Shown here: positions 8,403 to 17,868 of the stretch, in pieces
Position numbering within the stretch: position 1 is the stretch's first letter
Layout of the letters: every line of letters starts with the position of its first letter
NCBI GenBank assembly: GCA_015069695.1
Contig: JADCRZ010000003.1
Location: 173,821 to 237,820, forward strand
From: Williamsia sp.
GTDB taxonomy: Bacteria; Bacteroidota; Bacteroidia; Chitinophagales; Chitinophagaceae
Length of the DNA: 64,000 nucleotides
Direction of reading: 5' to 3'
Translations under genes and position numbers: made by a program
Notes under the pieces: generated by a model
Told to the model about the DNA's origin: nothing
Seen by the model: the letters and a program-made list of their open reading frames with translations, nothing else
The model's database searches: none

Positions 8403-9419
8403 TTGAACAAGCACCATTTCAACAACGCAAAAACAGTCCTGGCATTTGCAACCGGTTTGTTTTGTTTCTTACCTGCATCCTTACAGGCCCAGAAAAAACA
8501 AGATACCCTTACATCGGGCAACCCAATCTTTCAGGGCTGGTACGCTGATCCGGAAGCAACGATCATCAACCGCCAGTACTGGATCTATCCAACCTACTCC
8601 GCGGCCTACAACGACCAGGTTTTTTTTGATGCATTTTCTTCTACCGACCTGGTACATTGGACGAAACACGACCGGATACTGGATACCGTCAATGTAAAAT
8701 GGGCTAAGCGCGCTGTATGGGCGCCTGCCATCGTGCAGAAAGGAAACAAATATTTTTTGTTCTTTGGCGCCAACGACATCCAGAACAACCAGCAATACGG
8801 TGGTATTGGCGTGGCCGTGGCCGATAAACCCGAAGGGCCGTTCAAAGATTACCTGGGCAAACCCCTGATCGACCAGTTCCACAACGGCGCACAGCCCATT
8901 GATCAGTTTGTGTTTAAAGACAAGGATGGCAAATATTACATTATCTATGGTGGCTGGCGGCATTGTAATATCGCCCGGTTAAAAGATGATTTCACGGGCT
9001 TTATTCCTTTTGAGGACGGCACCACCTTCAAGGAAATCACCCCCGATAATTATGTAGAAGGACCGCTGATGTTCATGCGCAACAACAAGTATTATTTTAT
9101 GTGGAGTGAAGGCGGCTGGACGGGCCCGAATTACTCGGTTGCCTATGCCATCGGTGATTCTCCGTTCGGGCCGTTCAAACGGGTGGGTAAGATCCTGCAG
9201 CAGGATACGACCGTAGCAACCGGAGCCGGGCATCATTCTGTTATACACGCAGCCAACAGCGACAACTGGTATATCGTATATCACCGCAGGCCCCGGGGAG
9301 ACCGGGCCGCCAACCACCGCGTCACCTGTATAGAAAGGATGTATTTTGACCAGGATGGCCTTATTAAACCCGTGACCATCACATTCAAGGGCGTACCGGC
9401 GCAAAAGCTTTCCCGGTAG
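8403..9419 (+). CDS. Glycoside hydrolase family 43 enzyme, secreted
   Basis: A 338-residue protein with a TTG start and a signal peptide (LAFATGLFCFLPASLQAQ). The five-bladed propeller fold is marked by WYADPEATIINRQYWIYPT (proposed catalytic base Asp in YADPE), WAPAIVQKGNKYFLFFGAN, PIDQFVFKDKDGKYYIIYGG (pKa-modulating Asp) and NYVEGPLMFMRNNKYYFMWS (acid Glu in VEGP). Late GAGHHSV and YHRRPRGD segments are typical of GH43. Likely arabinosidase, xylosidase or galactosidase activity on plant-type glycans; the subfamily cannot be told. The upstream 158-base gap is shared with the divergent AGE epimerase and must hold both promoters. Confidence 0.9.
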   Translation: MNKHHFNNAKTVLAFATGLFCFLPASLQAQKKQDTLTSGNPIFQGWYADPEATIINRQYWIYPTYSAAYNDQVFFDAFSSTDLVHWTKHDRILDTVNVKWAKRAVWAPAIVQKGNKYFLFFGANDIQNNQQYGGIGVAVADKPEGPFKDYLGKPLIDQFHNGAQPIDQFVFKDKDGKYYIIYGGWRHCNIARLKDDFTGFIPFEDGTTFKEITPDNYVEGPLMFMRNNKYYFMWSEGGWTGPNYSVAYAIGDSPFGPFKRVGKILQQDTTVATGAGHHSVIHAANSDNWYIVYHRRPRGDRAANHRVTCIERMYFDQDGLIKPVTITFKGVPAQKLSR

Positions 9420-9503
9420 GATGGTTACTCATTGTGTTTTTAAAGTGTTAAGGGCAAAAAATTAAAACAGCCAACCCATACATTGTAGGGCGAAAGAAAC
9501 CCG

Positions 9504-10751
9504 ATGGATGTAAACAAGTTGTTTGTGTGCTGGCTGCTGCTGAGCAGCTGGCGGGCATGCCTGTTTCCGGCGACTGCCCAGGAAAGAAAACCAACCCTGC
9601 TCATTCAAAAACCCCTGAACAATAACCCGCCCCCGAAACAGCCGGACTCGGTAGCTGAAAAGGACCTGATCGACGTCTTATCTGAATGGCGGAAAAAACC
9701 GGTTTCCAAAGAAAACAAGACGATTACAGCAAAGCCATCCTTTACGGTGGTGCCGGCAGTTGGCTATACCCTGCAATCAAAGCTGGTGGGTTCGCTGACC
9801 GGCAATGCTGTTTTTCACTACAACGAAGCCAATATATCTACCATCTCTGCCATCGCCGGCTACTCACAGCTCAAGCAGTTTACCATGCCGCTGGAATCCA
9901 ATATCTGGATCAAGCAGAACAAGTTGAACCTGGTGGGAGATTTCCGTTTTTACAAATACCCGCAAAGCACGTTCGGGCTGGGCTCCGGCTCATCTGTAAA
10001 AAACGAAGACCCGATGAGCTATTCCTTTTTCCGCTTTTATGAGATCGTGCTTACCCCGGTGGCCGGCAATCTCTTCGCAGGGGCCGGGTATATATTTGAC
10101 GATCATTGGAACATCCGCGAAAAAGGCCTTGCAAATGGGCACCCCAGCGATTATGCTCTCTATGGCAAGGCAGCGCACACAATTTCATCCGGTATTACGC
10201 TCAACAGCGTTTTTGAAAAAAGAAACAATCCCATCAATCCCTCAAAAGGTTCCTACATCAACCTGCAATACAGGAGCAGCTGGGCTGCCCTGGCCAATAC
10301 CACAAAATGGCAATCCCTGATCATTGATATGCGCAAGTATTTTCAATTTCCGGGGCGTTCACAGAATGTGCTGGCCCTCTGGTCATACAACTGGCTGATC
10401 GTAAAGGGCAAACCGCCTTATCTTGACCTGCCCAGCAATTCCTGGGATAGCTACTCGAGCACAGGGCGGGGTTATATACAGGGCCGGTTCAGGGGTGCAC
10501 AGATGATAGATGCAGAAGCCGAATACCGGTTCAGGATCACCCGGAACGGTTTGTTCGGGGCCGTTGTATTTGCCAATGCAGAATCGTTTTCCGCCCTGCA
10601 GGGGAGCCGGTTCCAGGCTGTGCAACCCGGGGCCGGGGCTGGTTTGCGGATCAAGCTGAACAAAGTTTCCAAAACAAATATATCTATCGACTATGGTTTT
10701 GGAAACCAGGGCTCGCACGGACTTTTTGTAAATATGGGAGAATTGTTTTAA
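9504..10751 (+). CDS. BamA/TamA-family outer membrane beta-barrel protein
   Basis: A 415-residue protein with a signal peptide (VCWLLLSSWRACLFPATAQ), a proline-rich linker, and then alternating amphipathic strands to the end. Motifs fit the bacterial surface antigen (D15/Omp85) barrel: GLGSGSS, FAGAGYIFDDHWNI, GSYINLQYRSSW, RGYIQGRFRGAQMIDAEAEYRF with the RGxxxGRFRG-like turn, and a C-terminal strand ending in phenylalanine as outer-membrane barrels do. No POTRA repeats are obvious, so it is a short barrel-only member. The role is unknown. It is not clearly in an operon with the ABC exporter 68 bases downstream. Confidence 0.75.
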   Translation: MDVNKLFVCWLLLSSWRACLFPATAQERKPTLLIQKPLNNNPPPKQPDSVAEKDLIDVLSEWRKKPVSKENKTITAKPSFTVVPAVGYTLQSKLVGSLTGNAVFHYNEANISTISAIAGYSQLKQFTMPLESNIWIKQNKLNLVGDFRFYKYPQSTFGLGSGSSVKNEDPMSYSFFRFYEIVLTPVAGNLFAGAGYIFDDHWNIREKGLANGHPSDYALYGKAAHTISSGITLNSVFEKRNNPINPSKGSYINLQYRSSWAALANTTKWQSLIIDMRKYFQFPGRSQNVLALWSYNWLIVKGKPPYLDLPSNSWDSYSSTGRGYIQGRFRGAQMIDAEAEYRFRITRNGLFGAVVFANAESFSALQGSRFQAVQPGAGAGLRIKLNKVSKTNISIDYGFGNQGSHGLFVNMGELF

Positions 10752-10819
10752 GCCGCGCCAATGAGCTGTATATCGCAAACATTCTTTATATTCCGGCTCC
10801 TGCAGCCTTAAATTAGCTT

Positions 10820-12541
10820 ATGAAACAAAAACCCGGGGTCTTATCACTGCTGGCACCTTATCGTGGATTGGTGCTCCTGCTGCTCCTTTTTACCCTGCTT
10901 GGCAACGGCATCAACTTGTGGCTGCCAAAAATTATTTCCAACAGCATCGATGCCTATAACAAGGGACGTTTTTCTTACCGCCAAACCATCCTTCCCTTTT
11001 CGATTGCAATAGCCTGCATTTTTGTGTTCAGCTATCTGCAAAGCATCATACAAACCTATGCTTCGGAACGCGTTGCAAGAAACTTGCGGACCCGGCTGGT
11101 GGAAAAAATATCTTACCAGAACTGGTCCTTTGTAGAAGCAGCCAACCCGGCAAAGCTGCTCACCAACCTGACGGCAGATGCAGACTCTATCAAGTTATTC
11201 ATCTCGCAGGCAATTGTTTCTATTATCTCTTCTCTCATCATCATCATCGGCGCCAGCATTCTGCTGCTTACCATCAAATGGAAACTGGCCTTGTGCGTGA
11301 TTGCCATCATCCCTGTTATCGGGGGGGCCTTCTTTTTTGTGTTGCGCAAAGTAAGGGTCATATTCCGGGAAAGCCGGGCCGTAATTGACTGGCTCAACAA
11401 AGTGATCAATGAAAGTATTCTGGGTGCGGCCCTGATCAGGGTCATCCATTCGCAGGAAGTGGAATCCGCCAAATTTATAGAGGCCAACAGCAAGGCAAGA
11501 AACCTGGGACTGGCCACGCTGCGCTACTTTGCCGGATTGATACCCCTCATCAGCTTTACGGCAAGCATGGCTACCCTTTCTATCCTTGTGCTGGGCGGGC
11601 GTTTTGTGATCCTGGGCAGCATGAGCATGGGAGAATATGCCGCCTTCAGCAGCTACCTGGCCATGCTGATATTTCCCATCCTCGTAATTGGTTTTATGAG
11701 CAACCTGATTGCACAGGCAACGGCTTCTTTTGACCGCATCAGCACCGTGCTGGATGCAGCAGGCAAAACCGAAACCGGCGCCATCACCACTCCCCTGCTG
11801 GGAAATGTTGATGTACGCGATGTGAGCCTCCAGTTCGGACAAAAACCGGTATTGGATCATATCTCGTTTCAGGTGGAGGCAGGTTCTAAAATCGCGGTGA
11901 TCGGCCCCACGGCGGCGGGAAAAACACAGTTGCTGTATTTGCTGACAGGACTTACCAAACCCAGCTCCGGCGCGATCCTGTACGACAGACATACATTGGA
12001 TAGTTACAACCGGGAGTCCTTTTACAGCCAGGTGGGTTTTGTTTTTCAGGACAGCATCATCTTTAACATGAGCATCCGTGAGAACATTGCCTTTAGTACC
12101 ACGGTAACAGATGCCTCCCTGCAAAAAGCCATTGAAACCGCCGAGCTGGCTGATTTTATCCATTCGCTGCCGAACGGACTGGATACGGTTGTATCAGAAC
12201 GCGGCTCGAGTTTGTCGGGCGGACAAAAACAACGCATCATGCTGGCCCGTGCGCTGGCAATCAACCCGACGATCCTTTTGCTGGATGATTTTACAGCCCG
12301 GGTCGACAACAATACAGAGCGGAAAATATTAGAGAACATCCGCAACAATTATCCTGGTCTGACGCTGATCTCGGTTACCCAAAAGATTGCCGCCGTAGAA
12401 CATTATGAACAGATCATCCTGCTCATGGAGGGTGAAATGATCGCCAGCGGTACGCACGAAAAACTTATGCAACGCAGTCCTGAATATATCCAGCTATACC
12501 AATCCCAACAAAGCATGAGCAACTATGAGCTACAATCTTAA
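10820..12541 (+). CDS. ABC exporter half-transporter, subunit with degenerate catalytic site
   Basis: A 573-residue fusion of a six-helix membrane domain (about 1-310) and an ATPase domain. The ATPase has Walker A GPTAAGKT (about 362), signature SLSGGQ (about 463) and Walker B ILLLDDF (about 487). Walker B ends in Asp-Asp instead of Asp-Glu, and the switch-loop histidine is replaced by glutamine (VTQKIA). This is the pattern of the degenerate-site subunit of heterodimeric exporters such as TM287/288 and BmrCD (known for the family). It overlaps the next gene by 17 bases, so the two are co-translated and almost certainly pair. Substrates may be drugs, lipids or peptides. Confidence 0.92.
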   Translation: MKQKPGVLSLLAPYRGLVLLLLLFTLLGNGINLWLPKIISNSIDAYNKGRFSYRQTILPFSIAIACIFVFSYLQSIIQTYASERVARNLRTRLVEKISYQNWSFVEAANPAKLLTNLTADADSIKLFISQAIVSIISSLIIIIGASILLLTIKWKLALCVIAIIPVIGGAFFFVLRKVRVIFRESRAVIDWLNKVINESILGAALIRVIHSQEVESAKFIEANSKARNLGLATLRYFAGLIPLISFTASMATLSILVLGGRFVILGSMSMGEYAAFSSYLAMLIFPILVIGFMSNLIAQATASFDRISTVLDAAGKTETGAITTPLLGNVDVRDVSLQFGQKPVLDHISFQVEAGSKIAVIGPTAAGKTQLLYLLTGLTKPSSGAILYDRHTLDSYNRESFYSQVGFVFQDSIIFNMSIRENIAFSTTVTDASLQKAIETAELADFIHSLPNGLDTVVSERGSSLSGGQKQRIMLARALAINPTILLLDDFTARVDNNTERKILENIRNNYPGLTLISVTQKIAAVEHYEQIILLMEGEMIASGTHEKLMQRSPEYIQLYQSQQSMSNYELQS

Positions 12542-14282
12542 CAATACACCGGCCAAACAAAAAGTATCTACCTGGGCTGCCCTGCGCGGTTTGCTGGCGC
12601 TGCTCAGGAGCGAGCGCAAAAATTTGCTTTTGGGGCTGGCCGTTATTATTGTGAATGCCTTCCTGATCCTGCTAACACCTTTTATCATTGGGTATACCAT
12701 TGATCATTATGTGCTGCACAAAGACTATCCCGGTGTACTTCGTTTTGCAGGAATTTTATTAGGCATGTACCTCGTCATCTTGTTCAGCAATTATTTTCAG
12801 ACGAGGCTTGCGGGCGGTGTAGGACAGCGCATGTTGTTTACCTTGCGCAACGCGATCTTTGACAAGCTGCAAGAATTGCCTGTTGCATTTTTTAATGCCA
12901 ACAAAGCAGGCGACCTGATTTCTCGGGTAAACAACGACACGGACAAGCTCAATACATTTTTCTCCCAATCGCTGGTGCAGTTTATCAGCAGTTTGGCTAC
13001 CATGGCAGGTTCCGGCATTTTTCTGTTGATCATTCATGTAAAGCTGGGAGCAGCCGCCCTGGTACCTGCCGTTTGCATCGGAATCTTTACCTGGCTCACA
13101 TCAGACTGGGTGAAAAGAAAGAATGCCATCAATTTAAAAAGCGTGGGCGGACTGAGTGCGGAGGTGCAGGAAAGCCTGGGCAATTTCAGGCTGATAACAG
13201 TATTCAACCGCCGCGACTATTTCCGCAAACGCTTTGATGAAGTAAACCGGCGCAATTACACTACAGCGATCACTGCGGGTCTTGCCAACAACCTCTTGCT
13301 GCCGGTATACAGCCTCTTTTCAAGCCTGGCACAGCTGATCGTTTTGTCCTATGGCATTTACCTGATCAGCGTGGGCGATTTTTCGATCGGCTTGCTGGTA
13401 AGCTACCTGAGCTATGCTACTTATTTTTACAATCCGCTGCGCCAGCTGGCTACGCTGTGGACCAGCTTCCAGGTAGCATTGGCAGGCTGGGACCGGATCG
13501 CACAAATACTCTCCCTGAACAACGACCAGCCAACCATTCCTGCAACAGAAAGGGTTGATTCGCCTGCATTGATCGAATTCAGGAATGTTTGTTTTGGATA
13601 TGAACCCGGGAAGGAAATTTTGCACCGGGTAAACCTCCAGCTGGAAAGGGGAAAATCCTATGCACTGGTAGGACCAACCGGAGGCGGTAAAACCACCACG
13701 GCTTCCCTGATCGCCCGTTTGTATGATCCAACAACGGGTACCGTTTTTCTGGACGGCAAAGACCTGCGCAGCTACCCGGCAGCAGAGCGCACCCGGAAGA
13801 TCGGGTTTATATTACAGGAGCCTTTTTTATTCAGCGGTACAGTGAAAGACAATATCCTGTACGGCAACAGGGAATACCGCGATTATTCAGATGAGCAGCT
13901 GGAGGGCGTGATCAGGGAAGAAAACCTGGAAGGACTGCTGGCTATTTTTGAGAACGGTTTGCAGACCAAGGTATCAACCAGCGGAGATGGTATCAGTCTT
14001 GGCCAAAAGCAGCTGATTGCTTTTATGCGGGCCGTATTGCGCAAACCCGATGTACTGATCCTGGATGAAGCAACAGCGAATATCGATACCGTAACCGAGC
14101 AATTGTTGCAGAACATCCTGCAAAAGCTATCCAGTAAAACCACCCGCATTACCATTGCACACCGGCTCAATACAATTGAAAATGCCGATGAAATATTTTT
14201 TGTGAATGCGGGCGAAGTAGAACGGGCAGGCTCATTTGATGATGCAGTAAACAAGCTGATGCTGGGAAAGAGAGCGAGCTAA
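12525..14282 (+). CDS. ABC exporter half-transporter, partner subunit
   Basis: A 585-residue protein with the same layout: membrane domain about 20-330, then Walker A GPTGGGKT (about 382), signature GISLGQ (about 488), Walker B VLILDEATANID (about 510) and switch histidine in TIAHRLN (about 545). Its Walker B glutamate and histidine are intact, but its signature motif departs from LSGGQ. In a head-to-tail dimer this weak signature faces the degenerate Walker site of the first subunit, so one ATP site is canonical and the other is not. The stop overlaps the end of the convergent YdeI-like gene by 4 bases. Confidence 0.92.
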   Translation: MSYNLNNTPAKQKVSTWAALRGLLALLRSERKNLLLGLAVIIVNAFLILLTPFIIGYTIDHYVLHKDYPGVLRFAGILLGMYLVILFSNYFQTRLAGGVGQRMLFTLRNAIFDKLQELPVAFFNANKAGDLISRVNNDTDKLNTFFSQSLVQFISSLATMAGSGIFLLIIHVKLGAAALVPAVCIGIFTWLTSDWVKRKNAINLKSVGGLSAEVQESLGNFRLITVFNRRDYFRKRFDEVNRRNYTTAITAGLANNLLLPVYSLFSSLAQLIVLSYGIYLISVGDFSIGLLVSYLSYATYFYNPLRQLATLWTSFQVALAGWDRIAQILSLNNDQPTIPATERVDSPALIEFRNVCFGYEPGKEILHRVNLQLERGKSYALVGPTGGGKTTTASLIARLYDPTTGTVFLDGKDLRSYPAAERTRKIGFILQEPFLFSGTVKDNILYGNREYRDYSDEQLEGVIREENLEGLLAIFENGLQTKVSTSGDGISLGQKQLIAFMRAVLRKPDVLILDEATANIDTVTEQLLQNILQKLSSKTTRITIAHRLNTIENADEIFFVNAGEVERAGSFDDAVNKLMLGKRAS

Positions 14283-14938
14283 AGGTTTCGCGGATTCTTC
14301 CATTTATTCTCCAGCTTTTCGATCGTTCCTTGTACTCTTTGTTTTCTGGTTTCTTCGCGCTTGGCTGAAACGATCCATTCCACGTACTCCTTTTTGTTGG
14401 AAAAGGAAAGCGAGTCAAAAAACTGTGTGGCCGGTCCGTTGGCTTGCAAGGCTTCCTGCAGGTCGCCCGGCAGCCGGATGGTTTTGGCCGCAGCATCAAT
14501 ATATTCAAAGATTGCCCTTGGCTTTGCTGCCGCTTCCTTGTTTGTATCTGCAGCGGTTTTGAGCCGCATCCCAAATACAGACCAGGTATCATCAAACGAA
14601 ACAAGGCTGATCCATTTCAACTCATCGTGTGCTGACAACTTTTCCCAGCCCTTGTCGCGTGTGAGATCGGTTTGAATATGGGATGATCCTTTGGGATAGT
14701 AGATCCAGCAAACCACCTCCCCTTTCAGCAGGCCGATGATCTTTTCCATCTCTGCTTCCATCCCGGCCCTGTTTTTTACGAACCAATGAATTTGCTGATA
14801 ATCTTCCCCCTTTTGGGTCACCTGAACACCGGCAGGCAGGGGAGCCAAATGTTCCATAAAATGATCCGGCGCATGAAAGGCCAGCAAGTTCATGTTCTCC
14901 CGGATGCGGAGTTTTTGGGCGATCGAATTGGTTGCCAT
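14279..14938 (-). CDS. YdeI/OmpD-associated family protein
   Basis: A 219-residue cytoplasmic protein without a signal peptide. The N-terminal ~130 residues look like the small domain placed before YdeI domains, with motifs such as VCWIYYPKGSS and SVFGMRLK. The C-terminal part, about 140-215, matches the YdeI/OmpD-associated domain: LPGDLQEALQANGPATQFFDSLSFSNKKEYVEWIVSAKREETRKQRV. Members are linked loosely to bacteriocin or peptide resistance, but no biochemical role is settled. It is transcribed against the ABC exporter and overlaps it by four bases. Confidence 0.8.
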   Translation of the reverse strand: MATNSIAQKLRIRENMNLLAFHAPDHFMEHLAPLPAGVQVTQKGEDYQQIHWFVKNRAGMEAEMEKIIGLLKGEVVCWIYYPKGSSHIQTDLTRDKGWEKLSAHDELKWISLVSFDDTWSVFGMRLKTAADTNKEAAAKPRAIFEYIDAAAKTIRLPGDLQEALQANGPATQFFDSLSFSNKKEYVEWIVSAKREETRKQRVQGTIEKLENKWKNPRNL

Positions 14939-15267
14939 GGTTTGGGTTGATATTTAAAGCAAATATTACAGGATGGTCTTACAATTCCGAAATAAATTTT
15001 CAACTGGAGGTTTTGGCTTTTACATCTCTACCCCGGCCTGCTGGGCTCCTGTACAATCCATCTCTCAATAGGCTGTTACAAGTAAAGAACCCTCTTAAGC
15101 TGCGATCCTCAGCCCCTACACTTACGGGGCATGCATATTGCACCTACCAGAAAATATACAACCTGTTTTATCCATTCTAAAACTTTCTAGCACACATCCT
15201 TGCTCCTACGTTCATCGTGAATGTAAACCAACTTCCATTGATTTGACTTAACCTAAAAATAGAAATT
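14939..15267. other. 329-base noncoding gap between divergent genes
   Basis: This gap separates the divergent YdeI-like and manganese catalase genes. It contains a small GC hairpin (15112-15116 pairing with 15126-15130) without a following T-run. I see no convincing full promoter, no tRNA and no open frame with coding character. It presumably holds the promoters of both genes. Confidence 0.5.
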
Positions 15268-16170
15268 ATGATCTTAAAAATGGATCGCTTACTGCATAAG
15301 CTGCCTGAACCAAAGAATCCATCACCAAACGATGCAGCCGCTGTGCAAGAGCTGATGGGTGGGAAATTCGGGGAAATGTCGACCCTGATGAATTATACAT
15401 TTCAATCGTTTAACTTCCGGGGGCGGGAGCGCCTGCGGCCGTTTTATGATGTGATTGCCAGCATTGCCGGCGAAGAATACGGCCACATTGAACTGGTATC
15501 TTACGCCATCAACATGCTGCTAACCGGATCAACAAAACGGGGGCATGATCCGGAACCGGGTCCGCTCAAAAATGTTGTAGACGCCCGCAATGTCCATCAC
15601 TTTATTGCCAGCGGACAACAATCGTTGCCCATGGATTCGATGGGTCATTGGTGGACAGGCCAGAATGTGTTCAGCAGCGGCAACCTGAAGCTGGACCTGC
15701 TGCACAATTTCTTTCTCGAGTGTGGTGCCAGGGGAAATAAAATGCGTGTGTATGAAATGGTAACTGATCCTACGGCAAGAGAACTGGTCGGTTATCTGCT
15801 GGTCCGCGGCGGGTTGCATGTAGTTGCTTACGCACGTGCGCTGGAACACCTGACCGGCGTGAATGTTACCAAGTTGGTACCGGTGCCTGAACTGAGCAAC
15901 AAAGCATTCCCGGAAGCCAGAAAGCTGGAAGAAAGCGGACAGCATCTTAAACTGTATACATTCAGTCCGAATGATTACCGGCGTGCCGGTGAGATATGGA
16001 ATGGTTTTCATCCGGAAGACGGTCAGCCGCTTGAAGTGGTCTTTGGCGCACCGGAAGGCGTACCTGTACCTGACCTGCACGAAGAACCGCAGTTAAATTC
16101 TCCGGGTGCAGAAGACTTTGATATGGGTATGTTCCAGGATGTTGCCAAGAAAATGGGTATCAAACCGTAG
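15268..16170 (+). CDS. Manganese (non-heme) catalase
   Basis: A 300-residue protein of the dimanganese catalase family, converting hydrogen peroxide to water and oxygen in the cytoplasm. All five expected metal ligands can be placed on the four-helix bundle by comparison with the Lactobacillus enzyme: E36, E70 and H73 (in GEEYGHIE), E151 (in LECGARG) and H184 (in GGLHVVAYARAL). The C-terminal extension, rich in proline and acidic residues, is typical. It is a single-gene unit with a strong terminator at 16197. Expression under oxidative stress is likely but not shown by a recognisable operator. Confidence 0.94.
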   Translation: MILKMDRLLHKLPEPKNPSPNDAAAVQELMGGKFGEMSTLMNYTFQSFNFRGRERLRPFYDVIASIAGEEYGHIELVSYAINMLLTGSTKRGHDPEPGPLKNVVDARNVHHFIASGQQSLPMDSMGHWWTGQNVFSSGNLKLDLLHNFFLECGARGNKMRVYEMVTDPTARELVGYLLVRGGLHVVAYARALEHLTGVNVTKLVPVPELSNKAFPEARKLEESGQHLKLYTFSPNDYRRAGEIWNGFHPEDGQPLEVVFGAPEGVPVPDLHEEPQLNSPGAEDFDMGMFQDVAKKMGIKP

Positions 16171-16196
16171 GCACAACGCTCATCAAAACAGATCAG

Positions 16197-16259
16197 CTTC
16201 CGCTCCTGCCCGAACAGATTTCTACGTTGTTCTGTTCAAGCAGGGCGGAAGTCTTTTTA
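16197..16259 (+). terminator. Rho-independent terminator of the manganese catalase gene
   Basis: A long imperfect stem pairs 16197-16218 with 16231-16251 across a 12-base loop. A TCTTTTTA tract follows directly. It starts 26 bases after the catalase stop. Confidence 0.75.
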
Positions 16260-16330
16260 GTCCCTTATACATTCTGTTCCAAACAGGTTTTACTACCGGG
16301 AAGGCACACCTTGCTTAATACACGGGTCAA

Positions 16331-17677
16331 TCAACTCCCGAAAATATTTGTATTCACGAAATCATTCCGCAGCTTGCCCTTGGGATCGTGTTGCGTAATC
16401 AGCTTTTTAAAATCTTCCATTTTCTCGTACCGGGAAGCCAGCACTTTTGGTGAGATCGTAAACAGCTTGCCCCAGTGCGGCCTGACGGAAAACGGCTCCA
16501 GCTCTCTTTCGATCTGCGGCAGCAACTGGCGCACTGCCGGCCAGTCCTGTTTCAAGGTAAAATGGATGGCCACAGAAGGTTGATGCCTGCAGGGGCTCAG
16601 CCAGAAATCGTCGCCGTCAATGGTGCGGATTTCAGAGATCAGGAGGTGGGGAGTGATTTGTTTACCCATCCGCTGGATCGCCTGGATGGCTTCTACCGCA
16701 TGACGGCGGGGCACAAAATATTCTGCCTGCAATTCTTTGCCGGCGCTGGGCGTAAATCCCATTTTAAAATGCGGCAGCCGCTCGTACCAGGCTCCGGGCA
16801 CACCCATTTGCTCGGTACAGTTCTCTGCCGTAATGGAAGCGATCGGGTGAAGGTTGTGCGGGGCTGCTTTTGCACCATAAAATTCCGGAACACCTGTAAA
16901 GTTTTTGTCATGATCTACACGGCTCTTTATCCAAACTTCGTTTATGCTTTCCTGTTGCCAATCGGTAAAGAGGCTGACGCTATATCCTGCTGAAACGATT
17001 TCATCAAAATGGTCCTTCAGCTGTGCCAGGGGCAATCTTTCATACACATTTTGCCGCATCGTATAGGCAGGTTGTATGGCCAGCGTCACTTTTGTAACGA
17101 TGCCCAATGCGCCCAAACCAATGACCGAAGCCAGAAAATTCTCACCATCTTTCTTCCGGGAGAGGTTCAGCACGCTGCCATCGGCAGTCACCAGTTCCAA
17201 TGCCTCCACTGCTGTTGACAGGTTCCCGTTTTTCACCCCCGATCCATGTGTAGCAGTAGCAATAGAACCCGCCACAGAAATATGCGGCAGGGATGCAAGA
17301 TTGTGAAGGGCAAATCCTTTTTGCTGCAGGTAAGGACAAAGCACACCGTATTTGATGCCTCCTTCAACGGTAACGGTACGCGCAGCCGCATCCAGCGAAA
17401 CCACTTTGTCCATTTTTGCGGTTGAAACCAGGTTGTGTTTGCTGTCTGCAATGGTATTAAAGCAATGCCGTGTACCCAGCGCCCGCAGCCGGTTTGTTTT
17501 ACTCACCAGCTCACTCATTTTTTTTACTGAGTCAGGCGTAAAGACCTGATCGGTGCTGTATTCAATATTTCCTGCCCAGTTTTTCAATTTTTCTTTGTTT
17601 GTGCCTGCAAAACCCTCAGATAACAAGCTGGAAGAGAACAGGGCTGTTGACAAGCGGATAAATGTTTTTCTTTTCAT
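16331..17677 (-). CDS. FAD-dependent sugar-lactone oxidase-like protein (gulonolactone/arabinonolactone oxidase family)
   Basis: About 448 residues from the ATG at 17677; an in-frame start 72 bases upstream is less likely because the leader MKRKTFIRLSTALFSSSLLS begins here. The PCMH-type FAD-binding domain is clear: TRHCFNTIADS, VTVEGGIKYGVLCPYLQQKG, LPHISVAGSIATATHGSG, then AVEALELVTADGSVLN. The C-terminal D-arabinono-lactone-oxidase (ALO) domain follows, ending ...RPHWGKLFTI, the conserved HWGK motif that lines the active site. Family enzymes oxidise aldonolactones or alditols. The N-terminal signal suggests export, unusual for FAD enzymes unless via Tat or Sec with later loading. Confidence 0.88.
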   Translation of the reverse strand: MKRKTFIRLSTALFSSSLLSEGFAGTNKEKLKNWAGNIEYSTDQVFTPDSVKKMSELVSKTNRLRALGTRHCFNTIADSKHNLVSTAKMDKVVSLDAAARTVTVEGGIKYGVLCPYLQQKGFALHNLASLPHISVAGSIATATHGSGVKNGNLSTAVEALELVTADGSVLNLSRKKDGENFLASVIGLGALGIVTKVTLAIQPAYTMRQNVYERLPLAQLKDHFDEIVSAGYSVSLFTDWQQESINEVWIKSRVDHDKNFTGVPEFYGAKAAPHNLHPIASITAENCTEQMGVPGAWYERLPHFKMGFTPSAGKELQAEYFVPRRHAVEAIQAIQRMGKQITPHLLISEIRTIDGDDFWLSPCRHQPSVAIHFTLKQDWPAVRQLLPQIERELEPFSVRPHWGKLFTISPKVLASRYEKMEDFKKLITQHDPKGKLRNDFVNTNIFGS

Positions 17678-17868
17678 ACGGAACAATTTGATGTGCAGAA
17701 GGCCGGCTCGCTGATTGGTAATGAAGCGTACTGGTATGGCTGGAGGCATAGCCGGTTTAAAAGTAAGATTTTTGCTGCTTGTGTAAAAAGGTTATATTGA
17801 GGCATACCATTCAGCAGGACAGTCTGCTATAAAAAAGAGGTTCTCCATCTACCAAAATCTACCGATCA

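Noticed and set aside
11195-12163. Long open frame on the minus strand inside the first ABC exporter gene
   Set aside because: It lies antisense to a clear ABC gene with intact Walker and signature motifs, and its translation has no recognisable domain.
15112-15130. Small GC hairpin before the manganese catalase gene, considered as a terminator or riboswitch
   Set aside because: Five-pair stem with no T-run, and no conserved motif beyond the stem.
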